In this document: piece by piece, positions 25,158 through 31,939 of the stretch | How the letters are laid out: every line of letters begins with the position of its first letter | How positions within the stretch are numbered: the first letter of the stretch is position 1 | Assembly (NCBI GenBank): GCA_944381475.1 | Contig: CALWLH010000021.1 | Coordinates: forward strand, 1 to 47,918 | Direction of reading: 5' to 3' | DNA length: 47,918 bases | Source: an uncultured Lachnospiraceae bacterium | GTDB taxonomy: Bacteria > Bacillota > Clostridia > Lachnospirales > Lachnospiraceae | The notes under the pieces: model-generated | What the model was told of the DNA's origin: nothing | The model's database searches: none | Seen by the model: only the letters and a program-made list of their open reading frames with translations | Made by a program: the position numbers and the translations under genes

Positions 25158-26489
25158 ATGGTGATGCATAAAAAAAGGCGGCTGACCTCATTTCAGGCGA
25201 TCATTCTGGGCTTTGCGGGGGTTATTCTGATTGGCGCGCTGCTTCTGATGACGCCCATGGCTTCCGCAAGCGGGAAGGTGACGCCCTTTAACGAGGCGCT
25301 GTTCACCTCCACATCCGCCGTGTGCGTGACGGGGCTGATCGTTCAGGATACAGGTGCATATTGGACCCTGTTTGGACAGATGGTCATCATAATCCTTATT
25401 CAGATTGGGGGCCTGGGGGTTATAACCACAGCGGCAGCCATTGCGATGCTGGCGGGAAGAAAAATATCCCTGTTTCAGCGAAGCACCATGCAGGATGCTC
25501 TGTCTGCTCCCAAGGTTGGGGGGATTGTCCGGCTGACCGGCTTCATCCTGCGGGCAACCCTTTTGATAGAGCTGCTTGGAGCAGTCATCATGGCTCCTGT
25601 ATTTTGCAGGGACTTTGGACTAAAGGGGCTATGGATGGCGGTATTTCATTCCATATCCGCCTTCTGCAATGCAGGCTTTGATATCCTGGGCAGTCCGGAT
25701 GCCCTTTTCCCCTCTCTGACGGCCTACGGGGACAATGCTGTGATCAACACTGCCATTATGCTTTTGATTATTGTAGGGGGAATCGGCTTTTTGACCTGGG
25801 AGGATATCTGTATCAACAAATACCACGTGAGGCGGTACCGGATGCAGAGCAAGGTTATTCTTGTCACCACCGCTGCGCTTATTCTGCTTCCCGCAATATT
25901 CTTTTTCTTCCAGGATTTTTCAGATCTGCCCCTGGGTGAAAGAATACTTGCTTCATTTTTTCAGTCTGTAACACCCAGGACCGCAGGCTTCAACACGGTT
26001 GAGCTGGGGGCTATGACCAGTGCGGGACAGGGCATCATGATTCTGCTGATGCTGATCGGCGGTTCCCCGGGCTCCACGGCAGGAGGCATGAAGACCACCA
26101 CCCTTGCGATACTCATGGCAAATGCAAAGGCAACCTTTTGCCGCAGGGAGGAGGTGCAGGTTTTTGGAAGAAGCATCGAGAACAGCACCGTCAAAAATGC
26201 CGCCACCATCCTGATGATGTATGGGATATTATTCTTTGGAGGCGGTGTGATCATCAGCGCAGCAGAAGGGCTGCCCCTTGGAACCTGCCTCTATGAGACC
26301 GCATCGGCAGTGGGTACTGTGGGACTGACCCTGGGAATCACGCCAAAGCTGGGGGTTCTTTCACAGAGTATTCTGATTGCTTTGATGTTTTTGGGAAGAG
26401 TCGGGGGCTTGACCTTGATCTATGCCACGTTTTCCGCAAAATCAGGCAGCCATTCCAGACTGCCTGCGGAACAAATAACAGTTGGATAA
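25158..26489 (+). CDS. ktrB: Potassium transporter membrane subunit, KtrB/TrkH family
   Basis: A 443-aa membrane protein with the four-fold P-loop layout of Ktr/Trk channels. The filter glycines are in TSAVCVTGL, FCNAGFD, TPRTAGFNT and SAVGTVGL, one per repeat. Each repeat has two membrane helices. The size suits KtrB rather than the longer proteobacterial TrkH. ATG 25158 is favoured by AGAGGTG upstream; GTG 25155 and ATG 25164 are alternatives. The gating subunit gene follows after 13 bp. Sodium or proton coupling cannot be told from sequence. Confidence 0.93.
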   Translation: MVMHKKRRLTSFQAIILGFAGVILIGALLLMTPMASASGKVTPFNEALFTSTSAVCVTGLIVQDTGAYWTLFGQMVIIILIQIGGLGVITTAAAIAMLAGRKISLFQRSTMQDALSAPKVGGIVRLTGFILRATLLIELLGAVIMAPVFCRDFGLKGLWMAVFHSISAFCNAGFDILGSPDALFPSLTAYGDNAVINTAIMLLIIVGGIGFLTWEDICINKYHVRRYRMQSKVILVTTAALILLPAIFFFFQDFSDLPLGERILASFFQSVTPRTAGFNTVELGAMTSAGQGIMILLMLIGGSPGSTAGGMKTTTLAILMANAKATFCRREEVQVFGRSIENSTVKNAATILMMYGILFFGGGVIISAAEGLPLGTCLYETASAVGTVGLTLGITPKLGVLSQSILIALMFLGRVGGLTLIYATFSAKSGSHSRLPAEQITVG

Positions 26490-26502
26490 TGGAGGGATTG
26501 AT

Positions 26503-27150
26503 ATGAAATCAATATTACTGATCGGCCTTGGCCGTTTTGGAAAGCATATAGCGCAGCAGCTGAATCAGCTTGGTCATGAGGTAATGGCGGTTGACAAGGA
26601 TGAGGCGCGGGTAAGCGATATGATGAAATATGTTACCAATGCACAGATTGGCGACAGCACCAACAAGGATTTTCTTCAGTCTCTGGGGGTTGCAAACTAT
26701 GACGTCTGTATCGTGGCCATCGGGGATGATTTTCAAAGCTCCCTGGAAACAACCTATTATCTGAAGGAGCTGGGGGCAAGACTGGTGGTATCCCGCGCCG
26801 AGCGGGACGGGCAGGCGCAGTTCCTGCTTAGAAATGGTGCGGACGAGGTGGTTTATCCGGAAAAGCAGGTGGCAAAATGGGCGGCGATCCGGTACAGCGC
26901 CGACCATATCCTGGATTATATCGAGCTGGATGATACCCACTCCATCCTTGAGGTTTCTGTGCCCAAATCCTGGGCGGGAAGGAGCGTAGGGCAGATTGAT
27001 ATCAGAAAGAAATATAATATCAATATCATGGCAGTAAAACAGAATGGGAAAATGAATGTAAATGTAACCCCGGATACGGTTTTGACAGAGGACAGCACCA
27101 TGCTTGTGCTTGGGGAATATAGGTCTCTTCAAAAATGTTTCCGGATATAA
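26503..27150 (+). CDS. ktrA: Potassium transporter gating subunit, KtrA/TrkA family
   Basis: A 215-aa cytosolic protein. Residues 1-130 form an RCK-N (Rossmann) domain: LLIGLGRFGKHIAQQL with the GxGxxG loop, and acidic D at about residue 34 (VMAVDKDEARV) favouring NAD/ATP-type ligands. The RCK-C domain (about 135-215) is where c-di-AMP binds in related KtrA/CpaA proteins. ATG 26503 follows a GGAGG site. It forms the gating ring on the KtrB dimer. It is co-transcribed with ktrB and probably with the 39-aa protein that follows. Confidence 0.93.
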   Translation: MKSILLIGLGRFGKHIAQQLNQLGHEVMAVDKDEARVSDMMKYVTNAQIGDSTNKDFLQSLGVANYDVCIVAIGDDFQSSLETTYYLKELGARLVVSRAERDGQAQFLLRNGADEVVYPEKQVAKWAAIRYSADHILDYIELDDTHSILEVSVPKSWAGRSVGQIDIRKKYNINIMAVKQNGKMNVNVTPDTVLTEDSTMLVLGEYRSLQKCFRI

Positions 27151-27177
27151 ATTTAAAAAAATTAGGCGGTGGGCATA

Positions 27178-27297
27178 ATGAAAGAAGCGATCATAATCAT
27201 TGCCACACTATTGGTTTTTGCCTACGGCTATTTCCTGATGGCAAAGCTGGATCAAATCATTGATAAAATTCAAAAGGGCCGCAGCAGCGGCGCTTAA
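27178..27297 (+). CDS. 39-aa single-pass membrane protein next to ktrA
   Basis: ATG 27178 follows AGGCGGTGGG. The product starts MKEAIIIIATLLVFAYGYFL, forms one membrane helix (about 4-22) and has a polar, charged tail (KLDQIIDKIQKGRSSGA). It lies 27 bp after ktrA and ahead of the KdpD-like gene. In size and topology it recalls KdpF, the small stabilising subunit of the Kdp pump, but sequence identity is not evident. It may be a small accessory subunit of the Ktr system. The good ribosome site and membrane-protein composition make it a likely real gene. Confidence 0.65.
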   Translation: MKEAIIIIATLLVFAYGYFLMAKLDQIIDKIQKGRSSGA

Positions 27298-27321
27298 AAA
27301 ATATTGAATCTCAAAATGCTC

Positions 27322-27441
27322 AAAACAGTGGTTTTTAAACTGAATATGTGTTAAAATTTATAGGACAGCGTGACTATGGGGTAAAGCAAAAGGAAGATGC
27401 TTGCTATTTTGATGCTGCGGTCAGAAAAGGTGGTAAAGAAA
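27322..27441 (+). promoter_or_regulatory. Promoter region of kdpD-like gene 1 with repeated 16-bp element
   Basis: AAAACAGTGGTTTTTA (27322-27337) is identical to 31812-31827 before the second paralogue. In both cases an A/T-rich -10-like box (TAAAAT at 27352-27357, TACAAT at 31842-31847) starts at the same distance. No good -35 is seen, so the element may bind an activator. Close to the start, GTCAGAAAAGGTGGTAAA resembles the leader of the second gene. Confidence 0.5.
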
Positions 27442-29436
27442 ATGGATACAGATCAGAAGATCATTTCTGCAGAAAAAACCGTTTCCGATCATATCCTTGT
27501 GGGGCTCTCATCCTCTCCCTCTAATGCTAGGATCGTGCGGACTGCCGCAAAGATGGCGGATGCCTTTGGAGCTGACTTCACTGCGCTTTATGTGCAGACT
27601 CCCGGCTCGGAGAAGATGAGTGATGAAAATAAAAAACGGCTTCACAAAAATACCCGTCTGGCAGAGCGTCTTGGGGCGGATATCGCCACTGTATACGGGG
27701 AGGATGTATCCCGTCAGATTGCCGAGTATGCACGGATTTCCGGTGTCACGAAAATCGTGGTGGGAAGAAGCAGCGCAAGGCGGCGCCATTTTTGGAGCAA
27801 GCCCGCGCTGACCGAAAAGCTGACGGAGGTGGCTCCAAACCTGGATATTTACATCATTCCCGATTCCTATGTGGAAACAGGCTACAAAATGAAGGAGAGG
27901 GTGCTGGTAAAAAATTTTATTCCCTATCCGAGGGATCTTTTGATCACAGCCCTCATCCTTGCCGCGGCCACATTGATCGGTATCCTTTTCTTTAAAATCG
28001 GATTTACGGAGTTAAATACCATTACGGTTTATATTTTCGGCGTTCTGCTCACATCGCTTTTTACCAGGGGGTATGCCTGCAGCTTTATCGCGTCCCTTTT
28101 AAGCGTATCGCTTTTTTACTTTTTCCTGACTGAGCCCAGAATGACATTTCGTGCTTACGACTCCGGCTACCCCGTGACCTTTGCCATCATGCTTGCCGCA
28201 TCTATTCTGACAGGCACCCTGGCGTCAAAGCTGAAGGATCAGGCAAAATTGTCGGCACAGTCAGCATTTCAGACCAAGGTTTTGTTTGACACAAACCAGC
28301 TGCTGCAAAAGGCAGGGGATGATGATGAGATCGTCCATATCACCGCAAGACAGCTGATGAAGCTTCTTAACCGGGATATCATCGCATATCCGGAGGTGAA
28401 CGGAACAATTGAAAAGGGCTATACGGCAACCGTTGTGCCGGATGGGGATACCAGCGTGTTCTTCTCTGAACAGGAGCGAGCCGCCGCAGAGTGGGTTCTG
28501 ACACATAAAAATCCGGCGGGGGCCTCCACCGACATCCTGAAGGATGCCAGATGCCTTTATATCGGTATCCGGCTTAACAGTAAGGTATATGGGGTTGTGG
28601 GGATACTCATAGACGGAAATCCTTTGGATGTTTTCGAGAACAGTGTGCTGATGTCCGTTCTCTGGGGATGCGCTCTGGCCATAGAAAACTGCCGCAATGC
28701 AAAGGAGAAGGAGATGGCGGCTGTTCAGGCAAAGAACGAGCAGCTCCGGGCGAATCTTCTCCGCGCTATTTCCCATGATCTGCGGACGCCATTAACCTCC
28801 ATATCCGGCAACGCCGCTAATCTGCTTTCAAACGATGATAAGCTGGATGACAAAACCAGGAGGCAGATGTTCGCGGATATTTTTGATGATTCCCAGTGGC
28901 TCATCAGTCTGGTGGAGAATTTGCTGTCGGTCACCCGCATAGAGGAAGGACGTATGAATTTTAACATGTCGTATCAGCTTATGGACGAGGTGATTGAGGA
29001 GGCCATGCGCCATATTGACCCGAAAAGCAGAGAGCACAGCATCATCGTTGAGCAAAAGGATGAGGTGCTTCTTGTCCGCATGGACGCGAAGCTGATTGTC
29101 CAGGTGGTGATCAATATTGTAAACAATGCCATCAAATACACACCGGCAGGCTCAGAAATCAGGATTACCGTAACACATGATGAGGATCATGTGGCGGTGC
29201 GTATTGCGGATAACGGAGCTGGAATACCGGACAGCTATAAGTCCCGTGTATTCGATATGTTCTTTACGGGTGAAAACAGGGTTGCAGACAGCCGACGGAG
29301 CCTGGGCATGGGCCTGGCGCTCTGCAAATCCATCATCAATGCCCACGGAGGAGAAATCAGTCTGACTGACAATGCCCCCCATGGGGCTGTCTTTACCTTT
29401 ACTTTGCCCTTAGACGAGGTGAATTTCAATGAATAA
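27442..29436 (+). CDS. kdpD: KdpD-like sensor histidine kinase lacking the N-terminal KdpD domain
   Basis: A 664-aa kinase. It begins directly with a universal-stress-like domain (about 15-140: ILVGLSSSPSNARIVR, IVVGRSSARRRHFW). Then come four closely packed membrane segments (about 158-265, DUF4118 type), a GAF-like domain (about 290-420) and DHp with H445 in ISHDLRTPLTS. HATPase motifs are NNAIKYT, DNGAGIP and LGMGLALCKS. The canonical KdpD N-terminal ATP-binding sensor domain is missing. It overlaps kdpE by 8 bp. There is no kdpFABC here; the neighbours are ktrBA, so it probably regulates Ktr or turgor response. ATG 27442 follows AAGGTGG. Confidence 0.9.
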   Translation: MDTDQKIISAEKTVSDHILVGLSSSPSNARIVRTAAKMADAFGADFTALYVQTPGSEKMSDENKKRLHKNTRLAERLGADIATVYGEDVSRQIAEYARISGVTKIVVGRSSARRRHFWSKPALTEKLTEVAPNLDIYIIPDSYVETGYKMKERVLVKNFIPYPRDLLITALILAAATLIGILFFKIGFTELNTITVYIFGVLLTSLFTRGYACSFIASLLSVSLFYFFLTEPRMTFRAYDSGYPVTFAIMLAASILTGTLASKLKDQAKLSAQSAFQTKVLFDTNQLLQKAGDDDEIVHITARQLMKLLNRDIIAYPEVNGTIEKGYTATVVPDGDTSVFFSEQERAAAEWVLTHKNPAGASTDILKDARCLYIGIRLNSKVYGVVGILIDGNPLDVFENSVLMSVLWGCALAIENCRNAKEKEMAAVQAKNEQLRANLLRAISHDLRTPLTSISGNAANLLSNDDKLDDKTRRQMFADIFDDSQWLISLVENLLSVTRIEEGRMNFNMSYQLMDEVIEEAMRHIDPKSREHSIIVEQKDEVLLVRMDAKLIVQVVINIVNNAIKYTPAGSEIRITVTHDEDHVAVRIADNGAGIPDSYKSRVFDMFFTGENRVADSRRSLGMGLALCKSIINAHGGEISLTDNAPHGAVFTFTLPLDEVNFNE

Positions 29437-30139
29437 GACTCTGATACTTGTGGTGGAGGATGACCCTTCCGTGCGCAATCTTATTTCCACCACACTGAAA
29501 GCGCATGATTACAAATACATTACGGCAACCACAGGAGAGAATGGAATTTTGGAAGCTTCATCCCACAACCCGGACATTGTCCTGCTTGATCTGGGACTGC
29601 CGGACATGGATGGGGTGGAGGTAATCAGGCGTATTAGAAGCTGGTCCAATATGCCCATCATTGTCATCAGCGCCAGAAGTGAGGACGAGGACAAAATAGA
29701 AGCGCTGGACAGCGGGGCGGACGATTACCTTACAAAGCCCTTCTCCGTGGAGGAGCTGCTGGCGCGTCTTCGGGTTACACAGCGCCGTCTTGCAGTGCTT
29801 CAGTCCGGAACCCAGGCTGCCAGCTCTGTTTTTATAAACGGCAGGCTGAAGGTGGACTACGGGGCGGGCTGCGCCTATATTGGGGATACGGAGCTGCATC
29901 TGACCCCTATCGAGTACAAAATTCTTTGTCTCCTGACCAGAAATATGGGGAAGGTGCTGACCCACACATATATCACGCAGCAGGTATGGGGCAGCAGCTG
30001 GGATAATGATGTGGCGTCCCTTCGAGTTTTTATGGCGGGCCTTAGAAAGAAGCTGGAATCTGAACCGGGGGCCCCTCAGTATATTCAAACCCATATCGGT
30101 GTGGGCTACCGGATGATGCGGGTTGATGAAAAGCAGTGA
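29429..30139 (+). CDS. kdpE: KdpE-like response regulator
   Basis: A 236-aa OmpR-type regulator. The receiver has E10-D12, phospho-accepting D54 (VLLDLGLPDMDG), and switch lysine in YLTKPFSVEELLAR. The winged helix (about 140-232) contains LHLTPIEYKILCLL, VFMAGLRKKLE and HIGVGYRMM. LTPIEYKLL and the GYRM ending match KdpE closely. The start lies within the 3' end of the kinase gene. It is the only regulator near the two KdpD-like kinases, so it may serve both. Confidence 0.92.
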   Translation: MNKTLILVVEDDPSVRNLISTTLKAHDYKYITATTGENGILEASSHNPDIVLLDLGLPDMDGVEVIRRIRSWSNMPIIVISARSEDEDKIEALDSGADDYLTKPFSVEELLARLRVTQRRLAVLQSGTQAASSVFINGRLKVDYGAGCAYIGDTELHLTPIEYKILCLLTRNMGKVLTHTYITQQVWGSSWDNDVASLRVFMAGLRKKLESEPGAPQYIQTHIGVGYRMMRVDEKQ

Positions 30140-30140
30140 C

Positions 30141-30162
30141 GCCTGTGCGGTACAGGCTTTTT
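30141..30162 (+). terminator. Intrinsic terminator of the kdpD-kdpE unit
   Basis: GCCTGT (30141-30146), a five-base loop, ACAGGC (30152-30157), then TTTTT, starting two bases after the kdpE stop. Confidence 0.75.
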
Positions 30163-30195
30163 AGATAAAACCCTTGGGTAAATACTGCATAACGA

Positions 30196-30229
30196 AGCGA
30201 GACTTCCTTTGAGGTCTCGCTCTGTTATA
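30196..30229 (+). terminator. Second hairpin between kdpE and the flavodoxin gene
   Basis: AGCGAGAC (30196-30203) and GTCTCGCT (30214-30221) form a perfect 8-bp stem followed by CTGTTATAT. It is either a back-up terminator or a leader structure; the U-run is weak. Confidence 0.4.
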
Positions 30230-30301
30230 TAATCATTCGTGAAAAAACATAGATGGATTTCCGGAGGTTTTTCCGGGAGCGAATAAGGAAAGGAGCTTAT
30301 T

Positions 30302-30984
30302 ATGAAAAAAATTATCAGTTTGTTATTGACCTTCCCCCTGACGCTTAGCCTGGCGGCCTGTGACAGCCAAAGCAGCAGCACAGCCCAGACCACAGCCGGA
30401 AACACTCAGGCTGCAACGGATGCCCCCGAGGCATCTTCCCAGCAGGAGGATGAGGATCAGACAGCTCCGTCAACGGAGGAGCAGGATGCGGAGGCAGGAA
30501 ACGGAGGCGTTTTGGTGGTCTATTACTCCGCATCGGGAAACACAGAGACCGTTGAAATTATATAGCAGAGGCAACCGGCGGGGATCTGTTTGAGCTGGAG
30601 CCGGTGGAACCCTACAGCAGCGATGATCTGAATTGGACGGATAACAACAGCCGTGTATCCCGGGAGCATGATGATGAGAGCCTGCGGGATGTGGAGCTTG
30701 TGGCTGCAACGGTGGAGAACTGGGACTCCTATGATACCGTATTTATTGGATATCCTATCTGGTGGGGAATCGCGGCATGGCCGGTGGACGGCTTTGTGGA
30801 GAGCAATGATTTCACAGGAAAAACGGTGATTCCCTTCTGCACCTCCGCCAGCTCTTCCCTTGGCCAGAGCGGCAGTCTCCTGGCTGAGGCAGCGGGAACC
30901 GGTGACTGGCAGGAGGGCATACGGTTCCGCTCCAGTGTGGCAGAGGAGGATGTGCTGGCCTGGGTGGAAGGCTTGGGATTATGA
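30302..30984 (+). pseudogene. Flavodoxin-like lipoprotein, frameshifted
   Basis: It begins with a lipoprotein signal (MKKIISLLLTFPLTLSLAAC, lipobox LAAC at Cys20) and a Ser/Thr/Gln/Glu-rich linker. A flavodoxin fold follows: FMN phosphate loop YYSASGNTETV, then FIGYPIWWGIAAWPVDGF and TSASSSLGQSG. The frame breaks in GTTGAAATTATA (about 30551-30562). One extra A would give VENYIAEATGGDLFELEP and link both halves. An intact version would be an exported flavin redox protein of about 227 aa, as in many Lachnospiraceae. Decay or sequencing error cannot be separated here. Confidence 0.78.
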
Positions 30985-31020
30985 AGGGGTGAGGAGCCTG
31001 GGGAAAGCGCCCTAGGCTAT

Positions 31021-31752
31021 GTGACTCCGGGAACTGAAGGATACCGGGGGTTTCTTCTGGACAATGTGCTTCATTCCCCCAGCCAGGGGGACATCCACTA
31101 TAACGTCTACATCCCGGACAGCTATGACGGCAGCACCTCCTATGCCCTGTATATGACCCTGCCGGGCTATGAAGGGCTTTACTTTCAGGGCGTGGGGGCA
31201 AACCTTATGGCGGAGGAGTTTGGCTTTGAGGCTATGGACTACAACGATCAGATGATCATCGTGGCGCCCCAGCTCAGTGATTGGAGGGAAACCAGCGCCA
31301 ACCAGACCATCGCCCTGGCGGAGCATTTTCTGGAGCGGTATAATATTGACAGGGAGAGGGTGTATGCCAACGGGTACTCCGGGGGCGGGGAGACCATGTC
31401 CATCGCAGTGGGAAAGCGTCCGGATCTTTTTACTGCCTATCTCCATGTCAGCTCCCAGTGGGATGGAGCTTATGAGCCGGTGGCTCAGCAGCGCCTGCCC
31501 GTCTATTTTGCCATAGGCAGAAGTGATGAATATTACGGCTCCGAGCCCACTATAAGGGCTTACAACACCCTCAAAGCCCTGTATGAGCAGCAGGGCCTTA
31601 CCCAGGAGGAAATCGATGAGATTTTGGTGTTAGACATCAAGGAACAGGACTACTTTACAGAGCGGAACGCGCCAAATCAGCACGGAGGCGGCGGATTGTT
31701 CGCCTATGATGAAGAGATAATGGGATGGCTGTTCTCCAAGGGGACAGACTGA
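31021..31752 (+). CDS. Alpha/beta-hydrolase esterase, 5'-truncated
   Basis: About 243 residues of a prolyl-oligopeptidase/feruloyl-esterase-like hydrolase. Visible are the N-terminal strand YNVYIPDSYDGS, the oxyanion region MTLPGYEG, the nucleophile elbow GYSGGGE (Ser in GxSxG), a likely acid in GRSDEYYG and a histidine in NQHGGG. The frame is open only back to 30985 and has no convincing start or ribosome site; GTG 31021 is the only candidate. Relatives carry a signal peptide or lipobox ahead of this point. The front has probably been deleted, leaving the gene 36 bp from the flavodoxin stop. Confidence 0.7.
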   Translation: MTPGTEGYRGFLLDNVLHSPSQGDIHYNVYIPDSYDGSTSYALYMTLPGYEGLYFQGVGANLMAEEFGFEAMDYNDQMIIVAPQLSDWRETSANQTIALAEHFLERYNIDRERVYANGYSGGGETMSIAVGKRPDLFTAYLHVSSQWDGAYEPVAQQRLPVYFAIGRSDEYYGSEPTIRAYNTLKALYEQQGLTQEEIDEILVLDIKEQDYFTERNAPNQHGGGGLFAYDEEIMGWLFSKGTD

Positions 31753-31770
31753 TATCCTGCCCAGGGACAT

Positions 31771-31807
31771 ACCCCTCGGTGCTTTTGGCGCCGGGGGTTT
31801 TATTTTT
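31771..31807 (+). terminator. Intrinsic terminator after the esterase gene
   Basis: CCCC-CGG-GC pairs with GC-CCG-GGGG around TTTTG, followed by TTTTATTTTT. The stem has two small mismatches. Confidence 0.65.
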
Positions 31808-31811
31808 GATA

Positions 31812-31939
31812 AAAACAGTGGTTTTTATAAACATTTTATGGTACAATACATGGGAAAAATCCTGAATAATTTGGGGTTTGAAGGTAAAGCTTTCAAATCT
31901 ACCATGATGACGCAGCCAGTGCGTCAGAAAGAGGTAAAA
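31812..31939 (+). promoter_or_regulatory. Promoter element and hairpin leader of kdpD-like gene 2
   Basis: AAAACAGTGGTTTTTA (31812-31827) and TACAAT (31842-31847) repeat the arrangement before gene 1. Further down, TTTGAA/TTCAAA can form one stem (about 31877-31899). TGACGCAGCCAGTGCGTCA (31908-31926) is a perfect 7-bp stem with a 5-base loop, followed by GAAAGAGGTA and ATG 31940. CTACC just before the stem could pair with GGTA of the ribosome site, so a switch-like leader is possible (inference). Confidence 0.5.
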
